A stretch of DNA of 64,000 nucleotides from Brevibacterium aurantiacum (GTDB lineage: Bacteria; Actinomycetota; Actinomycetes; Actinomycetales; Brevibacteriaceae), in contig NZ_VLTK01000007.1 of assembly GCF_007558825.1 (NCBI RefSeq), forward strand, positions 142,132-206,131. Direction: 5' to 3'. Position numbers and translations under genes: made by a program. Shown here in pieces: positions 7,356 to 16,174 of the stretch (the first letter of the stretch is position 1; each line of letters begins with the position of its first letter). Below the pieces are notes generated by a model. The model saw only the letters and a list, made by a program, of their open reading frames with translations, ran no database searches and had not been told where the DNA came from.

Positions 7356-8870
7356 TCACCCGTCCCGCAGGTCCGTGGGTTCGACCATGGTGCGAGGATT
7401 CGACCTCACCCACCACGGCCGAGGTTGTCCTTTCTCCCGTGCCTGTCGTCGTTCCTCACTGGTGGCGTAGCGGTAGGTGAAGATCCGGACCCGGATGAGG
7501 GCCGGTGCCTGACCGTCGAAGGGGTCAGGGCCCAACTGGGTTCGGATCTGCGCGTCCCCGTCCCCGATGCGCTCAAGCAGTGCATAGAACCATGGCTGCC
7601 GGTAGTCACCAAGGGCCGCGAACCACATCAGCCAATCCAGGCGCAGGTGATAGGGCGCAACGAGCGGGGAGCGACGATGCACGTCGCCGGGTTTGCCCTT
7701 GAACACATAGGGCCGCCAGTCTCCCGAGTCCATCGTCGCATCGGGATCCAGGGTGCCTTCGATGATGATCTCGTCACGGATCTCGGTCATCGATCCGAAG
7801 GCGCCGTAGGCGTTGCCCAAGCCCCACCGATTGAAGCTGGCATTCATCTTCTGACGTGGCGAGAACAGGTTGCGCAGAGCAGGGATGTTGAGTACGCACT
7901 GCCAGATGACGAAAGCCGCGGTGAGGATCGCCCACCACAGTGGGAAAGCGCTGGAAGCATCAGCCACCTCGGCGCCGGAAGAATCGGGCCGGCCCCATCC
8001 GGGCCACGGGCCGCCGATGATCCAGCCCAGGAACGAGTCGCTGATTCCGGCGAAGGCGAGGAGGATTGTGGCCCAATTCAGCCAGGCATAGTTGCCGGTG
8101 ATGACGAGCGCGAGCTGTGTGATGATGATGGCCGCGGCGGCGAAGGATGCGATGGGTTGGGGCAGGAACAGCAGCCACGGTGCGATGAGCTGGACGACGT
8201 GACTGCCCAGAGTCTCACCGCGATGCCACCATCCGGGCATCAGGTGGGCTCGGCGGCTGAAGGGGCCCGGCATCGGCTGAGTCTGATGGTGATAATCCAT
8301 GGCGGTGAGATCCCGCCAGGAGCTGTCCCCGCGCATCTTGATCATGCCCGCCCCGAACTCGACGCGGACGACGAACCAGCGGAGGAAGACGATCATCAGC
8401 AGCGAGGGAGCCACCTCATGAGAGCCGAGGAAGCCGACCAGGAAACCGGCCTCGAGCAGGAGCGATTCCCAGCCGAAGCCGTAGAAGCGCTGACCGATGG
8501 CCGAGATCGAGAAGTAGAGCCACCACATCAGCCCGAACACCGGGATCGTGGCCCACGCGGGACCAGCCTGGGGAAGTCCGACGACGACGGTCATCGCCGC
8601 GATCATGCCGCTGCCGCAGACAATGTGCAGCCGGCGGTCTGTGTAGGTGAAGCGCTTCCACCGGAACAGACTCGGTGCCTGAGCGGAGGTGGTGAGTGCA
8701 ATGAAGCGAGGCGCTGGGGTCAGCCCGCGCTCACCGAGCAGGGCGGGGAACTGGTTCCAGGCGCTGAGGAAGGCGATGAAGAAGAGGAGGCCGAATCCGC
8801 GTTGGAGGACCTCGCGGGCGATCGTGTAGTCTTCGGCCGACAAGATTGACAGCACCGCGGTCATGTCCAC
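7356..8870 (-). CDS. Lipase maturation factor family protein
   Basis: About 504 residues. The start is placed at a GTG at 8870 because GGGAGG lies eight bases before it; ATG at 8864 and 8891 are alternatives. Many hydrophobic segments fill the first 330 residues. Family landmarks include the early RGFGLLFFIAFLSAWNQFPALLGERGL, the WLYFSISAIGQRFYGFGWESLLLEAGFL region, and the VVRVEFGAGMIKMRGDSSWRDLTAMDYHHQTQPMPGP-type signature region, then a soluble C-terminal domain. In animals LMF1 helps lipoprotein lipase fold in the ER; in bacteria the role is unknown. It stands between mntH and the BCCT transporter with no obvious operon partner. Confidence 0.85.
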   Translation of the reverse strand: MDMTAVLSILSAEDYTIAREVLQRGFGLLFFIAFLSAWNQFPALLGERGLTPAPRFIALTTSAQAPSLFRWKRFTYTDRRLHIVCGSGMIAAMTVVVGLPQAGPAWATIPVFGLMWWLYFSISAIGQRFYGFGWESLLLEAGFLVGFLGSHEVAPSLLMIVFLRWFVVRVEFGAGMIKMRGDSSWRDLTAMDYHHQTQPMPGPFSRRAHLMPGWWHRGETLGSHVVQLIAPWLLFLPQPIASFAAAAIIITQLALVITGNYAWLNWATILLAFAGISDSFLGWIIGGPWPGWGRPDSSGAEVADASSAFPLWWAILTAAFVIWQCVLNIPALRNLFSPRQKMNASFNRWGLGNAYGAFGSMTEIRDEIIIEGTLDPDATMDSGDWRPYVFKGKPGDVHRRSPLVAPYHLRLDWLMWFAALGDYRQPWFYALLERIGDGDAQIRTQLGPDPFDGQAPALIRVRIFTYRYATSEERRQAREKGQPRPWWVRSNPRTMVEPTDLRDG

Positions 8871-9061
8871 AGCGACCACCTCCCGGTTCATGCGTTCGCA
8901 GGGCGCTCGACATCCCTGTCTCGACTATGGTGTCAAGGACGCGATCGTGCAATACCCCGATGAATGCGCCGAGGCCGCCCCCGGTGTCGGGGACAGCCTC
9001 GGTTCACGTTCGGCTCGGTTCTTCAGCTGGCTGGTTCAGCGGGCCCGCATGGTCTGCCGCA

Positions 9062-11332
9062 TCAGCGACGTTCGCCGGCAGGCTCCGGATCACCTTCCTC
9101 GAGCTGCTCGACTTCCTCGGTCGAGGTAGGCATCGCCGGAATCGAATCCGTGGCCGGGGGAGTCGGAGGCGTGACGACCGATTGGTACGAGTGCTCATGC
9201 GAGTAGGCGAGGAACGACAGGTGGTTCTCGTAGCGATCGAGGACGTCGTCGATGATCTGCTGACCACTCAGACCCATGAGGTCATAGCCCTCGGAGCCGG
9301 TCTGGGTGAAGACCTCGATCCGGTAGTACACGTCATCGCCGCGCGGGGCATTGCGTGCACCGAACGAGGGAACATTGTGTTCGACAGCGGCGACCTGGTA
9401 GTGGAAGTTGCGCTGCTCGTCCATGTCGACGATGAGCGTCGACTCCGTGATTCCCGACTCCGCCCCGGTCTCCTGCGTCAGCTCGACCGTGTATTCGAGT
9501 TCGCGGAACTCGGCGGCCACAGCTTCCAGTGCGGGTTCGACCACCTCGTTGACGAACCTGTCGACAGACTTCTTCGATGGGTAGGAGCGCAGAGTCGCCA
9601 GGCGCTGACGCCAGGTCTTCTCCGGGGTGCGGCCGCCGTGGGCGGCCGTGGTCCGGCGCCTGCGGGTCCGGCCCTCTCGTTCGGCTCGCTCCATGCGCAG
9701 CACCTTCGAGAAGGAGGCCATGACGAGGTAGGCGATGACCGTCACCGGCAGGGCGAAGATCAGGGTCGCGTATTCCATCGTCGTCACCCCTCCCGCGACG
9801 AGCATGGCGATGGTCAGCACAGCAGTGACGACCGCCCAGAAGATCCGCAGCCATTTCGCTCCGTCCTCCTCGGGGTTGGGGATGGTGGAGCTGAAGTTCG
9901 ACATCACCATCGCACCTGAGTTCGCACTCGTGAGGTAGAAGAGCAGACCGGAGAGCGTGGCCAGGCCGATGAGGAACGTCGATCCCGGGAACATGTCGAG
10001 GAGGGCATACCAGCCCTGTTCGGGTGAATCGATGGCCTGCTGAGCGAAGTCCCTATTGCCGCTGAAGACCTCCGAGAGGGCGGAGTTGCCGAAGATCGAG
10101 ACGATGATGAAGTCGCAGATCACGGGTGCGGTGATCGCAGCGATGACGAACTCGCGCAGTGTGCGCCCACGGGAGATGCGGGCCAGGAACAATCCGACGA
10201 AGGGACCCCAGGCCAGCCAGAATGCCCAGAAGAACAGCGTCCAGGCGCCCATCCAGGCAGAGCCGTCATCGACATAGGCGAACGTGGACAGGGTGCGCTC
10301 TGGCAGAGTGAAGATGAAGCGGCCGATGTTCTCGACCAATGCATTGAGCAGGAATGCCGTCTTGCCGGTGACGAGGATGTAGAGCATCATCGCGGCACAG
10401 GACCAGAGGTTGAGCTCGGAGACCAGGCGGATGCCCTTGTCGACGCCGGAGGTGCAGGCCGCGATCGTCATGATGACCGCGACGATGACCAGCGCGATCT
10501 GCAGGGCGAGGCCCTGCTGCAGACCGAAGAGTTCGGAGAAGCCGACGTTGAGCAGGACGACGCCGATGCCCATCGAGGTGGCTACGCCGAAGACCGTGCC
10601 GACGAGCGCGAAGATGTCGATGACGTCACCCGTGGCTCCGCGCACCCGCTTGCCCAGCAAGGGGTAGAGAACTGCGCGGATCGACAGGGGCATGCCCCAG
10701 CGGTAGGCGAAGTAGCCCATGGCCATGCCCAGCAGCGAGTACATCGACCAGCCGGCGATGCCGTAGTGGAACATCGTCCACACCACAGCGTCCTGCGCGG
10801 CGGCCGCTGACTCGGGATCAGCGTTGACCGGCTGCAGGAACTGGGTGATCGGCCCGGTCACGGAGTAGAAGAGCATGTCGATGCCAACACCGGCGGCGAA
10901 GAGCATCGCGACCCAGGTGAACAGGTTGTACTGCGGCCGGGAATGATCCGGGCCCAGACGGACCGAACCTTCTTTTGACAGGGCGACCCAGAGGACGAAG
11001 GCGATGACGACGGTGACCGTGAGAACGTAGTACCAGCCGAGGTTGGTGGCGATCCAGTCGACGATCGATTTCATCGTCGTCTGCGCGAAGCCGGGCATGA
11101 GCATTGCCCAGATCGAGAAGCCGAGGATCACCGCCGAGGAGATGATGAAGACCTTCCAGTTGACCCGGGATCCCCGCTCGTCCGTGAGCTCGGCAGGGCC
11201 GCGGCTCATCTCCGTGCTGGAGATCGGAGGGCGCTTCTCAGGGTCGACGTCTCGGGCAGATCTGTCGGTTCCGCCGAAGCGCTCACGCTCGACGATGGGC
11301 CGTTTCATCTTCTCTTCGTTGGGATCCTGCAC
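9062..11332 (-). CDS. BCCT-family choline/betaine transporter with long C-terminal domain
   Basis: Start chosen at a GTG at 11332, six bases after GGAGG; product 756 residues. Residues about 55-550 carry twelve hydrophobic segments with the BCCT landmarks GVGIDMLFY, MGIGVVLLNVGF and the tryptophan-rich WTLFFWAFWLAWGPFVGLF followed by ARISRGRT. A cytosolic C-terminal domain of roughly 190 residues follows, as in BetT-type choline transporters, where it senses osmotic strength. The role is uptake of choline, betaine or a related quaternary amine. This fits the dimethylglycine-type catabolic genes about 16 kb away, though that link is inference. Confidence 0.9.
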   Translation of the reverse strand: MQDPNEEKMKRPIVERERFGGTDRSARDVDPEKRPPISSTEMSRGPAELTDERGSRVNWKVFIISSAVILGFSIWAMLMPGFAQTTMKSIVDWIATNLGWYYVLTVTVVIAFVLWVALSKEGSVRLGPDHSRPQYNLFTWVAMLFAAGVGIDMLFYSVTGPITQFLQPVNADPESAAAAQDAVVWTMFHYGIAGWSMYSLLGMAMGYFAYRWGMPLSIRAVLYPLLGKRVRGATGDVIDIFALVGTVFGVATSMGIGVVLLNVGFSELFGLQQGLALQIALVIVAVIMTIAACTSGVDKGIRLVSELNLWSCAAMMLYILVTGKTAFLLNALVENIGRFIFTLPERTLSTFAYVDDGSAWMGAWTLFFWAFWLAWGPFVGLFLARISRGRTLREFVIAAITAPVICDFIIVSIFGNSALSEVFSGNRDFAQQAIDSPEQGWYALLDMFPGSTFLIGLATLSGLLFYLTSANSGAMVMSNFSSTIPNPEEDGAKWLRIFWAVVTAVLTIAMLVAGGVTTMEYATLIFALPVTVIAYLVMASFSKVLRMERAEREGRTRRRRTTAAHGGRTPEKTWRQRLATLRSYPSKKSVDRFVNEVVEPALEAVAAEFRELEYTVELTQETGAESGITESTLIVDMDEQRNFHYQVAAVEHNVPSFGARNAPRGDDVYYRIEVFTQTGSEGYDLMGLSGQQIIDDVLDRYENHLSFLAYSHEHSYQSVVTPPTPPATDSIPAMPTSTEEVEQLEEGDPEPAGERR

Positions 11333-11527
11333 GCATAACCTCCGGTCGGAAACTCTGGACTCGCCCAAAAGGGCACCGATCTATCGTAGACTCTCGGTGC
11401 TTTGCCAGGGACTCCGCCCCCTATTTTCAGGGCGAGTTCGCTAGCTTCGGGCAGCCCGTGTCACCCGGCAGAGGCGGTGAGGAGAGGCCCTAAAGGTCTG
11501 GCTCTCAGCCGCGGACCAGGTTTGTTC

Positions 11528-12646
11528 TCAACCGCGGAGTTGTCCGGTTCGTGCGAGACGGGTGACCGCCTCGGCGAAGGCACGGGACTGCTCGGGATCT
11601 CCACCGACGACGCGCATGTCCTGGTGGTCGCGGAAGTGCGCAGTGGTCATCAGATCGTGGCCCACGCGCTCAGAGCTGGCGCCGAGGAGCTGCCCGGGAC
11701 TGGCCTGCTCGAGAATGAAGGTCCGATCAGATCCGAGGATCGAGGCACGGACGAACCTCTGATTCGTGGCGATGAGCATCTGCGGTTCCGGGGTTCGCTC
11801 GCTCTTGAAGTGCATGAGCAGTTCCTCTCCATCCCGGAGCATGTCGAACGGCGGCGGATCTGGAGCAGGCCGGCGTTGAAGATCGGGGCCGAACTGCTCC
11901 GAACGCCGTCGCTCCCGAGCACTCAACCTGGGGTGGTTCGCATCGTAGCGATTCACTCGGGCGATGGCCCAAGCGCGAGCACCGATGACGGTGATCAGGG
12001 TCAAGGGCAGAATCAGTGCGGCCATCGTCAGCGCCGGGCCGGTCGACTGCTCCGGGAGGAATATGAAACCGACAGTGATGCCGAGGGCGGCGATGAACAT
12101 GATGACCATCGCCGTGATGAAGAGACCGAACCGATCACGGTTGAATGCCTCGGCGATGGAGGCGAACATGAACCCGACATTGGTGCTGGCCCAGCACAGG
12201 AGAAAGAGGGTGAGGGCGGGAGCTGGTGATGTGGCGTAGTCACCCCACACCGTTCCCGGACTTCCCGGGAATTCGGCCAACGAATGCCAGATGAACACCG
12301 AGGCTGCGCAGAAGACCGCGAAGATGGGCCCCACCGACAGCACCTTGTACCAGGACTGTCGGATGAAACCGGTGTACGAATCGGGCGCCCTAGGGAGGAG
12401 GGAATCGGCGGCGGCAGCGGCTGACTTCGATGAGTCATCCTCGTCGAAGAAGATGATCGCAATCGAGTGATAGAGGCCAAGCAGGCCGAAGCACGCCGTC
12501 GCGGCACCTTTGGGGTCGAAATCCCCGATGCGGCTGGCCCGGGGGTCGATGCCGGCGTTCGTGAGGAAGAAGATGACCACCATGAATAGTGCGAGAGCCA
12601 CTGCATAGACCAGGGTCGTGCTCAATTTATGCGTCCTCATCCTCAT
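11528..12646 (-). CDS. Membrane protein of unknown function with a C-terminal PH-like domain
   Basis: A 372-residue protein. Hydrophobic segments occur near residues 10-30, 45-67, 98-120, 140-165, 172-195 and 205-225, so five or six membrane spans are likely. The remaining 140 residues are soluble, with a segment (GEELLMHFKSERTPEPQMLIATNQRFV...RTFILEQASPGQLLG) whose strand pattern resembles bacterial PH-like domains that bind or regulate membrane proteins. The family has no assigned function that I know. It lies upstream of and on the same strand as the BCCT gene, about 200 bases away; co-transcription is possible but unproven. The start may be the ATG at 12646 or 12640. Confidence 0.75.
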   Translation of the reverse strand: MRMRTHKLSTTLVYAVALALFMVVIFFLTNAGIDPRASRIGDFDPKGAATACFGLLGLYHSIAIIFFDEDDSSKSAAAAADSLLPRAPDSYTGFIRQSWYKVLSVGPIFAVFCAASVFIWHSLAEFPGSPGTVWGDYATSPAPALTLFLLCWASTNVGFMFASIAEAFNRDRFGLFITAMVIMFIAALGITVGFIFLPEQSTGPALTMAALILPLTLITVIGARAWAIARVNRYDANHPRLSARERRRSEQFGPDLQRRPAPDPPPFDMLRDGEELLMHFKSERTPEPQMLIATNQRFVRASILGSDRTFILEQASPGQLLGASSERVGHDLMTTAHFRDHQDMRVVGGDPEQSRAFAEAVTRLARTGQLRG

Positions 12647-12887
12647 GCTGTGATTCTTCCAGGCTGCACCTTCTCCCGGAGACGAAAGATGTTCCAGATC
12701 CGTGACCCCTCGTGTCGGGGCGGAACAGGCTTAACCCGGGTCGAAGCCCAGACCGGGCGCATTCGACGGGTCGGCAGTGTCGTCAGATCTCAACGGCTGT
12801 CCGGCATTCATCGCACTGGATCAGCTCAGGTGTCACTCCCGACTGTCGACGAGGACCGATTCTGATCCCATCGGCTACGCTGAGCGC

Positions 12888-13601
12888 ATGCGTGCAGGCG
12901 AAGTATCCGAGGTCAGCCAGGACTACCTCAAGGCGATCTGGTCGGCCCAGGAATGGGGCGGGACTCCGATGACCGCGACTGAGCTGGCGAACCGCTTCGG
13001 CACCACCAAGGCCAACGTCACCGAGGTGCTCAAACGTCTCGACGAGCTCGGGCTCATCGTCCGCGTGCCCTATCGCCCTCCGGTGCTGACGTCGAAGGGT
13101 GAGACAGTAGCCCTATCGATGGTGCGCAGGCATCGCCTGCTCGAAACGTTCCTCGTCGAATCCTTGGGCTATGGCTGGGACGAGGTCCACGACGAGGCGG
13201 AGATCCTCGAACACGCGGCCTCGGACCGACTTGTCGATCGTATCGACGCGTTCCTCGGCCGTCCCCAGGCCGATCCTCACGGGGACCCGATCCCCGGCCC
13301 CGACGGGAAGATCGAGTCCCATGATTCCTCGCTCCTCCTCGCCGAGGCGGAACCCGGGGCCTACACGGTCATCCGGGTCTCGGACGCGGATCCCTCAGTC
13401 CTTGCCCACCTCGCCGAGGTGGGGGTGCGCCCGGGTGCACGCCTCGACGTCGCCGAGGGAGAGGACGGCGGAGCTGTCTCGATTTCGGTGTTCAGCGAAC
13501 CCCTCGAATCGGAGCAGCCCGGAGCCGGAAAGGGCGACATGAAACGCATAGACGTGGACCGTCCGGTCGCCTCGGCGGTGTATCTGAAGGCATCAGGTTG
13601 A
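12888..13601 (+). CDS. DtxR/MntR-family metal-dependent regulator
   Basis: The 237-residue product begins MRAGEVSEVSQDYLKAIW, the usual DtxR start. Residues 1-70 form the winged helix (TELANRFGTTKANVTEVLKRL), residues 75-140 the metal-binding dimerisation domain with the expected ligands in RRHRLLETFL and HDEAEILEH, and residues about 150-215 an SH3/FeoA-like domain (LAHLAEVGVRPGARLDV). The family represses metal uptake genes when Mn2+ or Fe2+ is bound. Likely targets here are mntH (palindrome 6021-6042) and the siderophore importer (box 55794-55812), but only one regulator of this family is visible. TACGCT lies six bases before the ATG with no Shine-Dalgarno, so it may be leaderless. Confidence 0.9.
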   Translation: MRAGEVSEVSQDYLKAIWSAQEWGGTPMTATELANRFGTTKANVTEVLKRLDELGLIVRVPYRPPVLTSKGETVALSMVRRHRLLETFLVESLGYGWDEVHDEAEILEHAASDRLVDRIDAFLGRPQADPHGDPIPGPDGKIESHDSSLLLAEAEPGAYTVIRVSDADPSVLAHLAEVGVRPGARLDVAEGEDGGAVSISVFSEPLESEQPGAGKGDMKRIDVDRPVASAVYLKASG

Positions 13602-14231
13602 TGTCGCGAACAGGAGCACCAGTTCGGCCGCTGTCCCCGGTGAGAAACCATCTTTGAGCACCAGCCGTGGCCACTCTTGCCAAAGCTCGGCTTCGAACGG
13701 GACGCCCGGAACCTGGTTGCGGTGGGTGACCTGGCGATGGTGCGGATGCGACCTGAAGGAGTTCGGATCGATGGCACGGAGCGCTGCGAAAAGTGAATGG
13801 TAGAGGATCGGTGTGAAACCACAGTCGCGTGCTTGATCGGCCGTCCGAGCCCAATCAGGTGCCGCGACCGGAGTTCCTCTCCTGATCGCCGCCGACATCT
13901 GAGCCTTGATGCTGGCTGGCAGGGGTCCAGGAGAGTGGTGGAGGATCACACGGCTCCATTCGAGGGCTTCCGTTTCGGAGAATCCCGGCCAGCGTTCGAT
14001 TGCCTCGTGAGACACAGTGACACTCGTTTCTCGGGCACCATGCGCCCGGATCGAATCTTGCCAGCGCCGAATGGCGCCGACCCGTTCTTCCCCTGGGGCA
14101 CCCGGTCGATGACGGGTTGCCGCGTGGCCGGCCAGGTACCGATAGCCACGACTCGTGAACGTGTGGACGATTCTAGCGGAAGGGGCTGACACGGATGTCA
14201 GGAGCGGATCCGTCGGTGTCGATATCCCCAC
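13593..14231 (-). CDS. Hypothetical protein
   Basis: A 212-residue open frame from a GTG at 14231, converging with and overlapping the DtxR-family gene by nine bases at its 3' end. The product is soluble, rich in Arg, Ala and Pro, with segments such as AIRRWQDSIRAHGARETS and PDWARTADQARDCGFTPILYHSLFAALRAID. I recognise no domain. The start is uncertain; no good ribosome site is visible. It is the only plausible gene in this interval, and its reading is more protein-like than the opposing frame. It could be a lineage-specific gene or a decaying one. Confidence 0.5.
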   Translation of the reverse strand: MGISTPTDPLLTSVSAPSARIVHTFTSRGYRYLAGHAATRHRPGAPGEERVGAIRRWQDSIRAHGARETSVTVSHEAIERWPGFSETEALEWSRVILHHSPGPLPASIKAQMSAAIRRGTPVAAPDWARTADQARDCGFTPILYHSLFAALRAIDPNSFRSHPHHRQVTHRNQVPGVPFEAELWQEWPRLVLKDGFSPGTAAELVLLFATST

Positions 14232-14250
14232 CGTTGTCGGTGAATGAGAA

Positions 14251-14291
14251 AGTCGCCTCGGCGGCCCGCTGTGCAGGCCCCCGAGGCGACT
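14251..14291 (-). terminator. Terminator hairpin of the phosphate transporter gene
   Basis: AGTCGCCTCGG and CCGAGGCGACT form a perfect 11-bp stem with a 19-base loop, ten bases after the pit stop codon. On the minus strand it is followed by TTTCTC, a weak T-run. Confidence 0.65.
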
Positions 14292-14300
14292 ATCGGAGAA

Positions 14301-15809
14301 TCAGCTCAAGAACGTACGCAGAGTGAGGACGCTGATGGCACCGATGCTCGCGGCGGCTGGCAGGGTGATGACCCAAGCCATGGCAATCGGCTTCATCAAC
14401 TTCCAGTTCGCCGATCGGTTGACCAGACCTACGCCGATGATCGCACCGATGAGGATATGGGTGGAAGAGACGGGCAGGCCGCTGACTGAAGCCGCCATGA
14501 CGACGGCCGCGGCAGCGAGCTCGGCGGCGAAGCCGGATGCAGGGTGGATCTCCGTGAGTTTGGTCCCGACCGTGGCGATGACCTTGCGGCCGATGAACCA
14601 GAGGCCGGCGACAAGGGCGATCCCGCAGGTGAGCATGGCAGCGAAGGGGACGGTCGCCTCGGAGCTGATGGTGCCGGTCTTGAGCACGTCGAGGACTGCG
14701 GCGAAGGGGCCGATCGCGTTGGCAATGTCGTTGGAGCCATGGCTGAAGGCGAACGCCGAGGCGGTGAACACCTGCATCCAGGAGAAGAGGACGTAGGTCG
14801 CCCGAGGCACAGTCTGCTTGCGCAGGGTCTTGGCGAAGACGAACACTGCCATCCACACGGCGAGGCCGATCATCGCCATGATGAGAATGCCGCCGACGGT
14901 GCCGACGGCCACGTCAAGGTTCTTCAGGCCCTTGAACAGGAGCATCGCGGTGAGGATGACGGCACCGCCTGCGGCGATGAGTGGAACCCAACGTTGAAGT
15001 GTGGAGTGCGAGCCGACCGACTGATCGACCGAAGCCGCGGTATCGGGATCGCGCTCAAGGTCCATTCCGGCGTCTGCAGCGTGGCCGCTCTCGCCAGTCG
15101 GAGCCAGCATGTGGGGTTTGAGGGTCTTTGACAGGGCATCGCCGAGGACGTACTTCTTGATCGCCCCGTAGATGAGGAAGGCGACGAGTGCGCCGAGAGC
15201 GGGGGAGAGGACCCAGGAGATGGCGATCATGCCGACCTCTGACCACTGCACCATGGCGAAGCTTCCGGTGCCGGTGACGAAGCCGATGGTCAGGGAGGCG
15301 CCGATGATGCCGCCGATGATCGAGTGCGTAGTCGAGACCGGCCAGCCCATGCGGGTGGCGATCAACAGCCACACTGCCGCACCGAGGAGGGCGGCCATCA
15401 TGATGTAGACGAACTCCATCGGGTCGAGGGAGACGGCACCCAGGTCGACGATTCCGCTCTTGATGGTGTCAGTGACATCGCCGCCGGCCAGCAGCGCACC
15501 GCTGACCTCGAAGACAGCCGCAACGAGCAGCGCCTGCTTCATCGTCAGGGTGCCTGCACCAACGGAGGTGCCGAAGGCGTTCGCCACATCGTTGCCTCCG
15601 ATGTTGAAGGCCATGAACGCACCGAAGATGACTGTCGTGATCAGCACCATGCGCGGTGCGCCCTGGCTGACATAGCCGAATGACCACAGGGTGAAGGCGA
15701 TGAGAGTGATCGCGAGCAGCAGACCGAAAGCCAGGTGCCAGCGACGATCATTGCTGCGGCCGACGGTCTGCGTCGGTGTGAAGGTCTCTGGTGCCAGAGC
15801 CTGGGTCAT
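14301..15809 (-). CDS. pit: PiT-family inorganic phosphate transporter
   Basis: A 502-residue membrane protein with duplicated PiT signatures: [19 protein letters not shown] near residue 70 and [16 protein letters not shown] near residue 350. [16 protein letters not shown] and [16 protein letters not shown] are the paired partner motifs. A hydrophilic loop of about 60 residues, rich in Asp and Ser, separates the halves, as usual. The protein imports phosphate as a metal-phosphate complex with protons. It stands alone, with a terminator after it and about 250 bases of non-coding DNA before it. There is no pit accessory (PhoU-like) gene next to it. Confidence 0.93.
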   Translation of the reverse strand: MTQALAPETFTPTQTVGRSNDRRWHLAFGLLLAITLIAFTLWSFGYVSQGAPRMVLITTVIFGAFMAFNIGGNDVANAFGTSVGAGTLTMKQALLVAAVFEVSGALLAGGDVTDTIKSGIVDLGAVSLDPMEFVYIMMAALLGAAVWLLIATRMGWPVSTTHSIIGGIIGASLTIGFVTGTGSFAMVQWSEVGMIAISWVLSPALGALVAFLIYGAIKKYVLGDALSKTLKPHMLAPTGESGHAADAGMDLERDPDTAASVDQSVGSHSTLQRWVPLIAAGGAVILTAMLLFKGLKNLDVAVGTVGGILIMAMIGLAVWMAVFVFAKTLRKQTVPRATYVLFSWMQVFTASAFAFSHGSNDIANAIGPFAAVLDVLKTGTISSEATVPFAAMLTCGIALVAGLWFIGRKVIATVGTKLTEIHPASGFAAELAAAAVVMAASVSGLPVSSTHILIGAIIGVGLVNRSANWKLMKPIAMAWVITLPAAASIGAISVLTLRTFLS

Positions 15810-16062
15810 GCGCGTCTCCTAGCGAGGATCATGAGATGTATTTCCAGCTGTCTCCCATGATTCGCACTCTGGATGTCCGCAAGGTTAAGGGATAGATGAA
15901 TGGAAGATGAACACACTCAGCTCTGCCGGCGAACAGCAGATGCACAATAGGCGTAGTTTATCTCGTGTTTACGTGAAGTTCCAGGTCAGATGGTATGGAG
16001 CCGCCATCTGGTTCGAGCTCAGTGAGGATGTCTGCCGAGCGGAATTCTGGTTGTGATGATGG
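15810..16062. other. Non-coding stretch upstream of pit
   Basis: No convincing gene in either direction. It should hold the pit promoter (minus strand), in the AT-richer part around 15880-15970. I found no clear palindromic PhoP-type box by eye. Confidence 0.4.
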
Positions 16063-16095
16063 ACACGCGGGCACGATTGGCTCGTGCCCGCGTGT
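16063..16095 (-). terminator. Strong hairpin downstream of the erm-like gene
   Basis: ACACGCGGGCACGA and TCGTGCCCGCGTGT make a perfect 14-bp GC-rich stem with a 5-base loop. It follows the erm-like gene after the 7-bp repeat array. There is no T-run, as is common for actinobacterial terminators. Confidence 0.6.
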
Positions 16096-16104
16096 GGCGT
16101 GATC

Positions 16105-16174
16105 GTCAGCCGTCAGCCGTCAGCCGTCAGCCGTCAGCCGTCAGCCGTCAGCCGTCAGCCGTCAGCCGTCAGCC
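16105..16174. repeat. Tandem repeat: ten perfect copies of GTCAGCC
   Basis: Ten identical 7-bp units run without interruption. The stop codon of the erm-like gene lies in the last unit. Read on the minus strand the unit contains TGA in every frame, so copy-number change cannot extend the protein. It is the only microsatellite of this size I saw in the window and should vary between strains. Confidence 0.95.

Noticed and set aside
6777..8849. 690-codon plus-strand frame covering the end of mntH and the LMF gene
   Set aside because: It reads as low-complexity Arg/Pro/Gly/His sequence and lies opposite the LMF gene, whose own reading is clearly a membrane protein.
8846..9919. 357-codon plus-strand frame over the BCCT gene end
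   Set aside because: Antisense shadow of the cytosolic domain of the BCCT transporter.
16105..16174. CRISPR array or coding repeat
   Set aside because: The unit is only 7 bp with no spacers, and each frame contains a stop on the minus strand; it is a simple tandem repeat.
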